Shown one piece after another: positions 42,143-51,020 of a stretch of 64,000 bases of DNA. Position 1 is the stretch's first letter. Every line of letters starts with the position of its first letter. The DNA is from Pseudomonadota bacterium. Lineage in GTDB: Bacteria > Myxococcota_A > Polyangia > Polyangiales > Polyangiaceae. Under the pieces are notes generated by a model. That model was not told the DNA's origin, made no database searches, and saw nothing but the letters and a program-made list of their open reading frames with translations. The stretch lies in NCBI GenBank assembly GCA_023423895.1, contig JAFAER010000191.1, positions 1-64,000 on the forward strand. The letters run 5' to 3'. The position numbers and the translations under genes were made by a program.

Positions 42143-42670
42143 TCAGAAGGGAATGTCGTCGTCGCCGCCCGCCGGGTAGTCGCCGAAGTCGTCCGGCGGC
42201 GGGCCGGCCGGCTCGCGTGCAGGACCACGACCACCACCACCACCACCACCACCACCGCCGCCGCCCGAGTCGCGCTGCGGGGCGCGGCGCTCGTAGCCGC
42301 CGCCACCGCCGCCGCCGCCTTCGCTGGCCTCACCGCCCCTGCCCCGGCCGCCGAGGATGACGTTCGTCGCGACGACTTCGGTGCGGTATCGCTTCTCGCC
42401 GTCCTTTTCGTAGCTCGACGTGCGGAGCGAGCCCTCGACGAAGATGCGCTCTCCCTTCGTCAGGAACTTCGCGAGCGCCTCACCACGCTTTCCCCAGAGC
42501 GTGACCGAATGCCATTCGGTCCGCTCCTGGCGCGTGTTGTTCCGGTCCATGTACGTCTCGGTCGTGGCGAGGCGAAGCTTCAGGATCGCCTGACCTCCGG
42601 CCGTCACGCGCAGCTCCGGATCCGCGCCGAGGTTCCCGAGCAACATGACCTTGTTCAGACCTTCCGCCAT
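42143..42670 (-). CDS. ssb: Single-stranded DNA-binding protein
   Basis: SSB coats single-stranded DNA and recruits replication and repair proteins through its tail. The OB-fold spans about residues 1-110 (MAEGLNKVMLLGNLGADPEL, WHSVTLWGKRGEALAKFL). A Gly-rich linker (about 112-160, long Gly runs interrupted by Arg/Glu) leads to the acidic tip DDDIPF, the standard partner-binding motif. The ATG at 42670 has AAGGAG upstream. The length, 175 residues, is typical. A palindromic repeat follows the stop. Confidence 0.98.
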   Translation of the reverse strand: MAEGLNKVMLLGNLGADPELRVTAGGQAILKLRLATTETYMDRNNTRQERTEWHSVTLWGKRGEALAKFLTKGERIFVEGSLRTSSYEKDGEKRYRTEVVATNVILGGRGRGGEASEGGGGGGGGYERRAPQRDSGGGGGGGGGGGGRGPAREPAGPPPDDFGDYPAGGDDDIPF

Positions 42671-43122
42671 CGCTTCTCCTTCTTCGAGTCGGTCAACGAC
42701 TCTTCACCCTACGTCGGCCGCCGCGTGCCCGGCTGTTTCGACTTCGAATCGACCCGCGCGCGCCCTCGTTTCCCGCGGCTGCCCTCCCGAACGGGGGCTG
42801 GTCGGGCACGCGTGAGGACGTCGGCGGTGTCATGAGCGCCCGAGCACGCCCGAGCTTTCCTCCCGACCGCCGCATCCTTTCGTACGGAGGGTCGCGCGTG
42901 TCAACGGTGGCGGGGGGAGATCAGGCTTCAGGCTCCAGGCTCCAGGCTCCAGGAAAGAGACGAGACGAGACGACGGCTGGGGTCGTGGTCAGGGACCAAG
43001 GGATCGAGGCTCTTCCGACCTGAAGCCCGAGTCAGTCAGGCGAAGCCCCTGGCGCCCGGGCTGGAGCCGGGAGCCTGGAGCCGGGAGCCTGGAGCCGGGC
43101 GAGGCGAAGCCTCGCCCTTCCC
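42671..43122. other. Noncoding stretch with paired inverted heptamer arrays
   Basis: The 452 bases between the ssb start and the end of the lipoprotein gene hold no convincing gene. CAGGCTC-type heptamers occupy 42922-42952 (about four units). Units CTGGAGC and CGGGAGC, alternating in a 14-base pattern, occupy 43061-43100 in inverted orientation. The arms are complementary and separated by about 107 bases, so a long stem-loop is possible. The ssb promoter should lie near 42680-42800. Confidence 0.7.
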
Positions 43123-44181
43123 TCACTTCCCTGGCGTCTCGATGACCTGCTTCGCCTTCTGCGTCTGCGTGATCGTCTGCTTTGCGCCGCTCTTCGGATC
43201 GGGCACTTCGACCTTCTCGGTCACGGTCAGCTCGCCTTCGGACTTCGGCGACAGCGAGCTCCAGCGAACCTGCTGCGTGAACTTCCCCTTGCCGTCGACC
43301 TCCAAGAACATCATGCCGCCGCGCGGGCTCTGCTCGGCGTGCCGCGGGACCTTCATGTCGATGTCGGTGTCGACGACGCCGCCCTCGTTCGAGACTTCCT
43401 TGAGGGTGAAGCGACGGCTGTTGATCTCGCCTTCGCGCTTCGCGCCGACGAGCTCCCATTTCGCGCCCGCGCCGATGGGCGTGCTCGGCAGCGGCGTGAG
43501 AAGGAGCTGCAGGCCCTGGCTGAGCCCGCCGAGGATGCTCTCGGCCAGCTGGTTCTTCATCTGAGGCGAGGCCGCGAACGAGACCTCGCCGGCCTCTCCG
43601 AGCGGAGAGACCTCGAACGTCCCGGTCAGGCCATTGAGCGACGCGAGCATCTGCCCGGCCTGCGGTGGTCCACCGGGAAGCTCGACCTTGGTCACCTTCG
43701 CCTCGATCGACGCGCCGCTCGGCTTCACCGACTTCGTCGTCAGGTCCATGTGGATCCTGAGCGTCATCTCCTGGGCCGGCGTCGTCTGGCCGCCCGCGCT
43801 CTGCGTGACCGACTGCGAAATCGTGAAGATGCGCTTGTCGACCTTGTTCGCGACGAACGCGTACTTGCGCGCCGCGCGCGGCTCGGCGCCCGGCTCGAGG
43901 ACCTTGACGGCCAGCTTCTCGCCGTCCGCGCCGGTCGCATTGGCTTCGTCGCCCGCGCCCATCGCCGCCAGGCCCCCTTCGAGCCCTGCGTCGCGGACAC
44001 CGAGACCGGCCCCTGTTCCGTCGGTCGGCAGGAAGTCGTTGAACACCATGTCCGAGGGGACCGGGACGGCCTCGGACTTCTTCGCCTCTTCGGGCTTGGG
44101 CTTGTCCTTGCCACAACCGGAGAGGCCAATCCCGAGGACGAGCAGCACCCCGAACAGCGAGGTAGAGCGAAGACGTGTCAT
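43123..44181 (-). CDS. Lipoprotein of unknown function
   Basis: The 352-residue protein starts at ATG 44181 with a lipoprotein signal ending GLSGC (Cys near residue 23). A charged, Ala/Gly-rich linker is followed by a beta-rich domain (about 90-345) with repeated KV-, VEL- and FEV-type strands, such as MTLRIHMDLTTKSVKPSG and GAKWELVGAKREGE. It may belong to the DUF6263 or related beta-sandwich lipoprotein groups, which is a weak guess. Likely anchored in the outer membrane facing the periplasm. It is divergent from the GT2 gene. Confidence 0.75.
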   Translation of the reverse strand: MTRLRSTSLFGVLLVLGIGLSGCGKDKPKPEEAKKSEAVPVPSDMVFNDFLPTDGTGAGLGVRDAGLEGGLAAMGAGDEANATGADGEKLAVKVLEPGAEPRAARKYAFVANKVDKRIFTISQSVTQSAGGQTTPAQEMTLRIHMDLTTKSVKPSGASIEAKVTKVELPGGPPQAGQMLASLNGLTGTFEVSPLGEAGEVSFAASPQMKNQLAESILGGLSQGLQLLLTPLPSTPIGAGAKWELVGAKREGEINSRRFTLKEVSNEGGVVDTDIDMKVPRHAEQSPRGGMMFLEVDGKGKFTQQVRWSSLSPKSEGELTVTEKVEVPDPKSGAKQTITQTQKAKQVIETPGK

Positions 44182-44338
44182 CGATGCGGACCCTACTAGA
44201 GGCGACTTGGCGGCGCCACCTCCCCCGTACTACAAGGAACCCTACCCAACGGGTCCCGACGGGGTCGTTGGCATCCCCCTCCCTCCTGCCCTCCTGCCGC
44301 TCCCTCTCGAGCCGTCGACCAAGGGAGCACAGCGCACC

Positions 44339-45073
44339 ATGGCCACGTCCGACGCGCCGCGCATCTCGATCGTCATCCCCATCTACAACGAGGAGGCGAT
44401 CCTCCACGCCGCGGTCGTCGACCTGCGCGAGCGCCTCAAACCGCTCGGCTGGACGTACGAGATCATCCTCGCCGAGAACGGCTCGAAGGACCGTACGATC
44501 GAGATCGGTCAGGAGCTCGCCGCCAAGTACGGCGACGCCGAGCACGGCCAGGTCAAGATCATCAGCATGGGCGAGCCGAACTACGGCAAGGCGCTCAAGC
44601 AGGGCATCTTGCTGTCGCGCGGCGACCTCGTCATCTGCGACGAGATCGACCTCTGCGATGCCGACTTCCACCGTCGTGCCGTCGACATCCTCGAGAGCGG
44701 CGAGGCCGACCTCGTGATCGGCTCGAAGCTCGCGCAGGGTGCGGAGGACGATCGTCCGGCGATCCGCCACGTCGCCAGCATCGCGTATTCGACGATGCTC
44801 AAGGTTCTCCTTGGCTTCCGCGGGACCGACACGCACGGCCTCAAGGCCTTCCGGCGCCTCGCCCTGCTCGACATCGTGCGCTCGTGCCTCGTCGACAAGG
44901 ACGTCTTCGCGAGCGAGCTCGTCATCCGCGCGGACCGCGGCGGCGTCCGGACGAAGGAGATCCCGGTTCGGGTCATCGAGAAGCGCCCGCCCTCGATCAA
45001 CCTCTTCAAGCGCGTCCCGAACGTGATGAAGAGCGTGGCCAAGCTCACCTACGCCATCCGGATCCGTGGCTGA
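44339..45073 (+). CDS. Glycosyltransferase family 2 protein
   Basis: From ATG 44339 the protein has 244 residues. It has the GT2 fold with ISIVIPIYNEEAILHAAV at the N-terminus, the acidic motif CDEIDLCDADF in place of the usual DxD region, and no membrane helices. It resembles the dolichol-phosphate mannosyltransferase/undecaprenyl-phosphate sugar transferase group in length and start. Longer in-frame upstream sequence overlaps the opposite lipoprotein gene and is not GT-like. The donor and acceptor are unknown. It precedes a small membrane protein by 36 bases. Confidence 0.85.
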   Translation: MATSDAPRISIVIPIYNEEAILHAAVVDLRERLKPLGWTYEIILAENGSKDRTIEIGQELAAKYGDAEHGQVKIISMGEPNYGKALKQGILLSRGDLVICDEIDLCDADFHRRAVDILESGEADLVIGSKLAQGAEDDRPAIRHVASIAYSTMLKVLLGFRGTDTHGLKAFRRLALLDIVRSCLVDKDVFASELVIRADRGGVRTKEIPVRVIEKRPPSINLFKRVPNVMKSVAKLTYAIRIRG

Positions 45074-45109
45074 GGACGCTCAGCCAGTCGAGCAGGGCAG
45101 CGCACCTTG

Positions 45110-45481
45110 ATGTATCCTGGGCCCGGGCTCGTGGAAGATCAGGTCTCCAAGCGAGCGGCGCTGTTCGCATCGATCGCTCTGCTCGCGTTCAGCGCGCTGA
45201 CCGGGTTCGCCTTGGTCGGATGGTTCTACCGGGCGGAGATGCCCTGGAGCTGGAAGAGCGTCCTTTCGGTCGGCTGCGCCGTCCTCGCGATCACGACGAG
45301 CGCACTCGTGTGGCGGGCGCCGACGCGCATCCACGCAATCATGGGCATCGCAGTGATGCTCTTCTCGCTGGTGCGAATCGGGCCGCCCGCCGACTGGACG
45401 TGGGTGAGCTTCGCGCTCGTGGCAGTGACGTTCATCCTGCTGATGCCGCTCGTCCACGCCGCCATCGTCCTGCGCGACTGA
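45110..45481 (+). CDS. Small four-helix membrane protein
   Basis: The 123-residue protein has four hydrophobic helices (about 18-41, 50-72, 77-93 and 97-119) separated by short loops, for example FASIALLAFSALTGFALVGW. ATG 45110 is preceded directly by TTG, which would add one residue. It follows the GT2 gene by 36 bases and may act with it, for instance as a membrane partner or flippase-like protein, but this is inference. No family is recognised. Confidence 0.6.
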   Translation: MYPGPGLVEDQVSKRAALFASIALLAFSALTGFALVGWFYRAEMPWSWKSVLSVGCAVLAITTSALVWRAPTRIHAIMGIAVMLFSLVRIGPPADWTWVSFALVAVTFILLMPLVHAAIVLRD

Positions 45482-45490
45482 GTCAGCACG

Positions 45491-45524
45491 ATGGGGCTCC
45501 GCCCCATACCCCGCCCCGCTCCGC
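45491..45524 (-). repeat. Intergenic palindromic repeat, copy 3, between converging genes
   Basis: ATGGGGCTCCGCCCCATACC followed by CCGCCCCGCTCCGC. This is the reverse-complement orientation of the copies at 42018 and 42108. It begins nine bases after the stop of the small membrane protein and ends just before the end of the S41 peptidase gene. The GGGGC-TCC-GCCCC core is a compact hairpin, consistent with a shared transcription end for the two converging genes. Confidence 0.85.
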
Positions 45525-45526
45525 GG

Positions 45527-46975
45527 TTACTTCGTGGGGAGCGGGCTCTTCGCGGCCATCTGGGCTCGGAGCATCTGGTAGCCGACGCGAAGGACGACGT
45601 CGGTGGACGACGACGGGTCCTGCGGGATGTCGCGCGCGATGGTGCCGGCGACCTCGTCGCCCCCTGCATCGACCCGGACGGCCGCGCCGCCGTCCCGAGG
45701 GGCGCTTCCGCCTTGCGGTCCCTCCGCCGGAAGGTGACCCGGCAGGTCGCGCTCGCGGATGATCTTCGGCGGCTCTGCCGGCCCACGTGTGCCGGGCTCG
45801 AGCACGACGTCGGGATGGATGCCGTCGGCCTGGATCGCGTGGCCGCTCGGCGTGTAGTAGCGCGCCGTCGTGAGCTTCAGGCCCGCGCTGTTCGGCAGGG
45901 GCAGGATCGACTGCACGCTGCCCTTGCCGAACGTGTTCGAGCCGACGACGGTCGCGCGCTTGTTGTCCTGCAGCGCGCCGACGAGCAGCTCGCTCGCGCT
46001 CGCGCTCCACTCGTTCACGAGGACGACCACCGGCAGATCCGCGAATGCTCCGCCCGGGCGTGCTTTCAGGTCCTCGATCACCTGTCCGCGGTGGCGCATC
46101 GAGTAGATGCCGCCGCTCGCGAGGAACTCGTCCGCGATCTCCGTCGCCTCGTCGACGAGGCCACCGGGATTGCTGCGCACGTCGAGCAGCACGCCGGCCA
46201 GGCCCGCTCGCGACTCGGCACGCATCTTCGCGGTCGCGGCCATGAGCTCCGCATGCGTGCGCTCCTGGAACTGCTTGATGCGGAGGTAGCCGACGTTGCC
46301 CTCGAGGAGCTTGTGGAGCACGGCCGAGACGTGAATGACCTCGCGGGTCAGCTCGAAGGTGAGCGTCTGCCCCGTTCGCTCGGGCGGAGCCGCGTCCTGG
46401 GCAGCGCCCGCATCGACGGCCTCTTCCTTCAGCTCCTTCGCTTCTTTCGACTCCTTGCCCGCCTTCCCCTTCACCTCGCGGAGCATGGTGATCTTCACCT
46501 TCGTCCCCGAGGCGCCGCGCATCCTCTTCACGACCTTGTCGAGCGGCTGCCCGAGCACGTCCTCTCCGTCGACCGCGACGATCTGATCGCCGCTCTTGAT
46601 GCCAGCACGCTGCGCAGGTGAGCCTTCGATAGGGGCGATCACGATCAGCTTGTCGCCGCGCCCATCGACCTCGAGACCGACACCGCCGAACTTTCCTTCG
46701 GTGTCGCTCTGGAACTGCCGCCACTCTTCCGGCGGCATGTATGCGGAGTGGGGATCGAGGTTCTCGACCATCCCCTTGATCGCGCCCTCGACGAGCTTGT
46801 CGCGTTCGACGGGATCGACGTAGTGGTTCTCGACCTGGACGAGGACGCGCCCGAGCTGGTTGACCGACTGGTACGGGTTCTGGTTCTCGGGCGTCGCCTC
46901 TGCCCGGTAGGTCCCGACGAGAAGGCCACCGGCGAAAGCTCCCAGCGTGGGGAAGAGGATGCGGAGCAGCTTCAC
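45527..46975 (-). CDS. S41 C-terminal processing peptidase with PDZ domain
   Basis: I chose GTG 46975, which begins with a membrane helix (KLLRILFPTLGAFAGGLLVG) and gives about 482 residues. A PDZ domain (about 92-160) follows, with GGVGLEVDGRGDKLIVIAP. The S41 domain has a Ser nucleophile in NEWSASASELL (about 325) and the general-base Lys in TFGKGSVQ (about 350), spaced as in the CtpA/Prc group. A Lys/Glu/Ala-rich insert of about 30 residues interrupts the region after PDZ. It is anchored in the inner membrane and acts in the periplasm. A longer in-frame start at 47155 lacks family features. Confidence 0.93.
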   Translation of the reverse strand: MKLLRILFPTLGAFAGGLLVGTYRAEATPENQNPYQSVNQLGRVLVQVENHYVDPVERDKLVEGAIKGMVENLDPHSAYMPPEEWRQFQSDTEGKFGGVGLEVDGRGDKLIVIAPIEGSPAQRAGIKSGDQIVAVDGEDVLGQPLDKVVKRMRGASGTKVKITMLREVKGKAGKESKEAKELKEEAVDAGAAQDAAPPERTGQTLTFELTREVIHVSAVLHKLLEGNVGYLRIKQFQERTHAELMAATAKMRAESRAGLAGVLLDVRSNPGGLVDEATEIADEFLASGGIYSMRHRGQVIEDLKARPGGAFADLPVVVLVNEWSASASELLVGALQDNKRATVVGSNTFGKGSVQSILPLPNSAGLKLTTARYYTPSGHAIQADGIHPDVVLEPGTRGPAEPPKIIRERDLPGHLPAEGPQGGSAPRDGGAAVRVDAGGDEVAGTIARDIPQDPSSSTDVVLRVGYQMLRAQMAAKSPLPTK

Positions 46976-47220
46976 GCGCGCCAGCCTACCGCTCCCTTTC
47001 TTCGGGCGCCTAGCCCGAGTCCCCGAGACCTGTCGACTGGGGGAGCCGACACCGTGCGTGACTGGAGCATGAAAAAGAACCCCGCAATCACGAGGCGATC
47101 GAAACATGTGGACGGATCCGCCGCAGAAGTGGATCATTGTCGGTGCACGGGGCAAGAGGGCTCATATGCGTCACCGACGTGCCCAACAGAGCCCTGACCG
47201 TCCACCACAGGAGGCCTGCC

Positions 47221-47460
47221 TTGGCGAACGACAAGGACTCGATCAGCAATCTCCGCAGTGAGAGCTCCAAGACCGATAAGAGGAAGCAGAGCCTCTACTT
47301 CCCCGAGTCGATGCTTCAGGAGATCAAAGAGGAGGCGGCTCGTCTCGACCGCTCTCTTTCATGGGTCGTCCAGCGCGCCTGGAAGATCTCGCGTCTCGAA
47401 ATCAAGAAGCTGCCGAGCGTCAACGAGGTTGACGGCGGCGAAGACGACGACGAGGGGTGA
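47221..47460 (+). CDS. TIGR04563-like short protein
   Basis: The 79-residue protein has the pattern KRKQSLYFPESMLQEIKEEA followed by RLDRSLSWVVQRAWKISRLE, as in the TIGR04563 family found in Myxococcota. The TTG at 47221 has AGGAGG eight bases upstream, so I prefer it to a longer in-frame start at 47137 whose extra residues are not family-like. It resembles a ribbon-helix-helix-type DNA-binding module in size and helix content, but this is inference. The C-terminus is acidic (GGEDDDEG). It is divergent from the S41 peptidase. Confidence 0.85.
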   Translation: MANDKDSISNLRSESSKTDKRKQSLYFPESMLQEIKEEAARLDRSLSWVVQRAWKISRLEIKKLPSVNEVDGGEDDDEG

Positions 47461-47647
47461 GCTCGACTGTCCGCGGAACGTAGCGCCCCGCCGTACGCCG
47501 TACGATGGTTGGGGCGCTCGCCCGTGTACATGTTCGAGCGACCACTTCGACGATCGCTAACGAGGGGTTCACCAGGCTCGGCCTTTGGCCGCATGCCGAG
47601 CCATGCATCAAGCTCGGACTGCGTCCGATTCGGATCGAGAAGCTCTC

Positions 47648-48604
47648 GTGAGCGAAAGTCTACGTCCTCCGTCTCTTCCTCCGCCGCCTTCGGGGCGACC
47701 TTCGCCGCCCGATCCGGCAGAGAGCCATCACACCGTGACGGCGGAGGACGGTACACGTCTTTTCGTCCGCACGATGCCCGCCCGGGACCCAGCCAACAAG
47801 CTCGGGGTCTCGGTCGTCTTTTGTGACGGCATCCTCTGCGACGGCTTCATCTGGAAGTACCTCTGGCCGGGCCTCGCCGAGGTCTGCGACGTCACGCACT
47901 GGCACTACCGCGGCCATGGGCGTAGCGCGCCGCCGGTCGACAAGACGCGGATCGACATCGCGGCGCACGCGACCGATCTGAAGAGCGTCCGCGACGCGTT
48001 CGTCGGTGACCGCCCTTGCGTCATCATCGGGCATTCGATGGGCACGCAGGTCGCGCTCGAGTCGTGGCGTCGATACCCCGAGCACGTGAAGGGGATCATC
48101 CTCGTCTGCGGGAGCTACGGGAAGGTCACGCAGTCGTTCCGCGGCGTGCCCATCCTCGACATGATCCTCCCGAAGCTGATGGACATCGTCGACAAGCAGC
48201 CCGAAATCGTGCGCGCGATCTGGTCGCGCATCCCGCCGGAGATGGCGCTGAAGGCAGCGCTCCTCGCGCGCGACGTCGACCCGGGCCACGTGCGGCGTGA
48301 AGACATGCTGCCGTATCTCAAGCACATGACCCACGTCGACTTCCCGATGTTCCTCCGCATGCTGCGCGCTGCGGGCGACCACAGCGCCGAGGAGTGGCTC
48401 GGTGACGTCGATGTTCCGGTCCTGGTCGTCGCAGGCGAGAAGGACACCTTCACGCCTGCGTCGCTGTCCGAGTCGATGGCCGAGCGCATCCCCAATGCCG
48501 AGCTCTTGATGGTCGCGGGCGGAAGCCACGTCGCGCCGATCGAGCAGCCCGAGCTCGTGGGCGCGCGCATCCGCGCATTCGTCGAGCGTGTGGCTGCGTC
48601 GTAG
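47648..48604 (+). CDS. Alpha/beta hydrolase
   Basis: The roughly 318-residue protein has an N-terminal Pro/Ser-rich segment (about 30 residues) and an alpha/beta hydrolase domain. The nucleophile Ser is in IGHSMGTQVAL, the Asp in VAGEKDTFTP and the His in GGSHVAPIEQP, so the triad is complete. The oxyanion segment is FCDGILCDGFIWKYLWP. Substrate unknown; esterase, lipase or haloalkane-type activity is possible. GTG 47648 is my preferred start, with longer in-frame options at 47603 (ATG) and 47585 (TTG). The 3' end overlaps the kinase-like lipoprotein gene by 17 bases, so the two are co-translated. Confidence 0.85.
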   Translation: MSESLRPPSLPPPPSGRPSPPDPAESHHTVTAEDGTRLFVRTMPARDPANKLGVSVVFCDGILCDGFIWKYLWPGLAEVCDVTHWHYRGHGRSAPPVDKTRIDIAAHATDLKSVRDAFVGDRPCVIIGHSMGTQVALESWRRYPEHVKGIILVCGSYGKVTQSFRGVPILDMILPKLMDIVDKQPEIVRAIWSRIPPEMALKAALLARDVDPGHVRREDMLPYLKHMTHVDFPMFLRMLRAAGDHSAEEWLGDVDVPVLVVAGEKDTFTPASLSESMAERIPNAELLMVAGGSHVAPIEQPELVGARIRAFVERVAAS

Positions 48605-49670
48605 CGGCGCGTTCCTCGCGGCGCTCGCGGCACTCGCCGTGATCGTCGCGGGTGCTTCGGCGTGCGAGAGCAAGAAGAAGGAGACACCCGCGCCGTTCGA
48701 CGAGGACGCGGCGGTGGCGCTCCGCGCGCCCGCAAGCGCTGCGACGCTGGCGATGGACGCCTCCCCTTCCCCGCGTTCTCCGTCTCCCGCTGCATCGGCC
48801 GGCGCAGACGTCAGCGGTGCCGACGCCAGCTCCGCATCGCGCTGGGCGTTCGACTGCAGCGACACGAGCGTGCCGAAGGCCGGAAAGAGCATCGGCCACA
48901 CGTCGGTCGTGTTCAAGGTCGAGCTGTCGAGCGGCAAGAAGGCGGCGTGGAAGCCCAACGCGAAGAAGGTGAAGGGCCGCTACAAGGGCGAGATCGCGGC
49001 CTACCGCCTGGCGACGGAGCTCGGCCTCGGCAACGTTCCACCGGCGTGTTTCCGCTCCATCGACGCGGCGACAGCGGCCGCCGCGCTCGCCAAGAACGCG
49101 GAAGCGGCGAAGGTCTTCGCGGACGAGGTGGTCGTCGACGCGGGCAAGATCCACGGCGTCCTCATTCCGTGGATCGACGGGCTGACGTTCTGGCCGCTCG
49201 AGAAGGAGCCGCTCCGCAGCGAGGCGCGTACGTGGCTCGCCTCGGGCGCCGAGCTCCCGAAAGCCAAGCTCGCGCTTGCGGCGCAGGCGAGCGCGCTCGT
49301 CGTCTTCGACTTCCTCACCGGTAACTGGGATCGCTACAGCGGTGAGAACGTCGGTCTCGACCCATCCGGCGAGCTCGTCCTCTACATCGACAACGACGCG
49401 GGGTTCATGGAGCAGCCTCCGGCCGACCGGGTCGCGAGAAACAAGGCTCGGCTCGATGCGACGGACCGCTTCTCCCGGCGTCTCGTCGAGCGGCTGAGAG
49501 CGCTCGACGAGGAGCGGCTCGCGAAGGCCTTCGGCGAAGAGCTCGACGGCAAGCCGCTTCTGTCCCCGAAGGTCGTCTCGCTCGTCGCTGCGCGCGCGAG
49601 GGAGCTCCTCGGCGTGGTCGACGCGAAGATCGGCGCACGCGGTGAAGCCGCGACGCTCTACTTCCCCTGA
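48588..49670 (+). CDS. Lipoprotein with Fam20/VLK-like kinase motifs
   Basis: The 360-residue protein starts at GTG 48588 with a lipoprotein signal ending GASAC (Cys26), then a 60-residue Ala/Ser/Pro linker. The remaining domain has motifs of the atypical secreted-kinase superfamily (Fam20C, HipA-like): a Lys in AAWKPNAKKVKGRYKG (K122), a helix-C Glu (E135), the catalytic-loop FLTGNWDRYSGENVG (D248) and the metal-binding YIDNDAGF (D268). It lacks the classical VAIK and DFG motifs of Ser/Thr kinases. Predicted to be exported and lipid-anchored, acting on periplasmic or surface substrates. The preceding hydrolase gene overlaps it. A phospho-substrate is unknown. Confidence 0.7.
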   Translation: MWLRRSGAFLAALAALAVIVAGASACESKKKETPAPFDEDAAVALRAPASAATLAMDASPSPRSPSPAASAGADVSGADASSASRWAFDCSDTSVPKAGKSIGHTSVVFKVELSSGKKAAWKPNAKKVKGRYKGEIAAYRLATELGLGNVPPACFRSIDAATAAAALAKNAEAAKVFADEVVVDAGKIHGVLIPWIDGLTFWPLEKEPLRSEARTWLASGAELPKAKLALAAQASALVVFDFLTGNWDRYSGENVGLDPSGELVLYIDNDAGFMEQPPADRVARNKARLDATDRFSRRLVERLRALDEERLAKAFGEELDGKPLLSPKVVSLVAARARELLGVVDAKIGARGEAATLYFP

Positions 49671-49690
49671 CTTCCCCTGCCTTCCCCTGA
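49661..49690. repeat. Tandem 10-base repeat spanning the stop codon
   Basis: CTTCCCCTGA, CTTCCCCTGC and CTTCCCCTGA run consecutively from 49661 to 49690. The first copy contains the last sense codons and TGA stop of the kinase-like gene. Frame-changing expansion or loss would alter the C-terminus by little, since units 1 and 3 carry TGA. Confidence 0.85.
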
Positions 49691-49830
49691 CGCCGCAGCG
49701 CTCCCATGCCTCCTCTTCTCGAGGTGCGCCGCGCCGCGGGCGTTGGCTCGGGGGCCTCGCGAGCGCTGGCGCGGTGAAGTAGCCTATCCGCGCGACACGC
49801 CGAGCGCTTCGTACGCGGAGCGGAAAGCAC

Positions 49831-50334
49831 ATGAGCGGAGACTCCCCGAGGACGAACCAAGACCCCGAGCTCCTGCGCCGACTGCTGCGCGCAAAGGACC
49901 GGATGGACGCGGCCTCCCACGAGGAGTGGCCGGTTCGTAGGCTCGCGCGCGTGAGCGGCGTGTCCGAGGCGCACTTCGCGCGATCGTTCAAGGACGCCTT
50001 CGGCGTCCCGCCGCATCGGTACCTCCTCACCCGGCGCATCGAGCGAGCGGTGGCACTGCTCCGCGACACCGATCTTCCCGTGACCGAGATCGCGTTTCAG
50101 ACGGGCTGGGGAAGCCTCGGCACGTTCGGCCGCACGTTCCGCGACGTCACCGGCGCGACCCCGGGCGCCGTCCGCGCCCGCGAGCAGGCCGTCGCGCGCG
50201 AGCGCGAGCGCGGACACGTGCCGCCTTGTTATCTCAGCGCCGCGCACCGCCCCAATCTCACGATCGCAGTTTCGGAGAAGCGACGACGGATCGAGGACGG
50301 TAAGAAGGACTCCGACGAAACGGAGGTCACATGA
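49831..50334 (+). CDS. AraC-family transcription regulator
   Basis: The 167-residue protein is essentially a stand-alone AraC/XylS DNA-binding domain. The first helix-turn-helix is at about 35-60 (VRRLARVSGVSEAHFARSFKDAFG) and the second at about 83-110 (VTEIAFQTGWGSLGTFGRTFR). About 55 basic residues follow the domain. It lacks the usual effector-binding domain, and its stop overlaps the VOC-protein start by four bases. It probably regulates the linked VOC gene and itself. Confidence 0.9.
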   Translation: MSGDSPRTNQDPELLRRLLRAKDRMDAASHEEWPVRRLARVSGVSEAHFARSFKDAFGVPPHRYLLTRRIERAVALLRDTDLPVTEIAFQTGWGSLGTFGRTFRDVTGATPGAVRAREQAVARERERGHVPPCYLSAAHRPNLTIAVSEKRRRIEDGKKDSDETEVT

Positions 50335-50738
50335 GCCAGGGTGTCGAGACGATCGGTCTGTACGTGCGGGATCAGGAAGAAGCGCTGAAGTTCTACGTCG
50401 ACAAGGTCGGCTTCCGCGTCCACACGGACGTGCGGAACGGCGACTATCGTTGGCTGACGGTGCAGCACCCCGACCAGCCGTCGTTCCAGCTCGGGCTCGT
50501 CAAGCCGGGCCCGCCGGTCCATGACGCGGCGACCGCGCAGTCGTTGGAGGCGCTCGTCGCGAAAGGCGCGATGCCGCCGCTCGTGCTGGTCGTCGACGAC
50601 TGCCGCGCGGCCTACGAACGGATGCGCGAACGCGGCGTCGAGTTCACGCAGGAGCCGGTGGAACGCTACGGCTCGGTCGACACCAGCTTCCGCGATCCGT
50701 CGGGCAACGGATGGAAGATGGTCCAGGCGCGCCGCTGA
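50331..50738 (+). CDS. VOC (glyoxalase/dioxygenase) family protein
   Basis: The 135-residue protein has the VOC fold, with paired beta-alpha-beta-beta-beta modules. The N-terminal module starts GVETIGLYVRDQEEALKFYV and the C-terminal one ends SVDTSFRDPSGNGWKMVQ. The usual metal ligands are not all obvious, so activity is uncertain; similar proteins act in glyoxalase-like, extradiol dioxygenase or antibiotic-resistance roles. It is translationally coupled to the AraC-type regulator (ATGA overlap), a recurrent regulator/VOC pairing. Confidence 0.9.
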   Translation: MSQGVETIGLYVRDQEEALKFYVDKVGFRVHTDVRNGDYRWLTVQHPDQPSFQLGLVKPGPPVHDAATAQSLEALVAKGAMPPLVLVVDDCRAAYERMRERGVEFTQEPVERYGSVDTSFRDPSGNGWKMVQARR

Positions 50739-51020
50739 GCGAACGCCCGCACCTCGCTCCGAACGTTTCCTAGGCGACCTCGGGGTTCGGATCGAGGCGA
50801 AGTCCGACGGGAGGAGGGCGAGGCCGAGCTGCGCCATCGGCCGTGCGCCCGCGCCGGCCCAACCCGGGCGCTGGCGGCGTGACTGGGCTGGGGAGCCGCT
50901 CCCCGAGCGCGAGCGTGATTCACGCACCGAACGCAACGACTCCTGCTGTTGTCGCTGTACATCGCGGGGCACTTCGTCGTATTCGGAGCACGTCACGCGC
51001 GCGGCCTCGCTGGCCTCGCT

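Noticed and set aside
42035..42835. Thr/Ala-rich plus-strand frame across ssb
   Set aside because: It is the shadow of the ssb Gly-rich linker read in another frame.
47137..47220. Longer start for the TIGR04563-like protein
   Set aside because: The upstream residues are not family-like, and TTG 47221 has a near-perfect AGGAGG site eight bases upstream.
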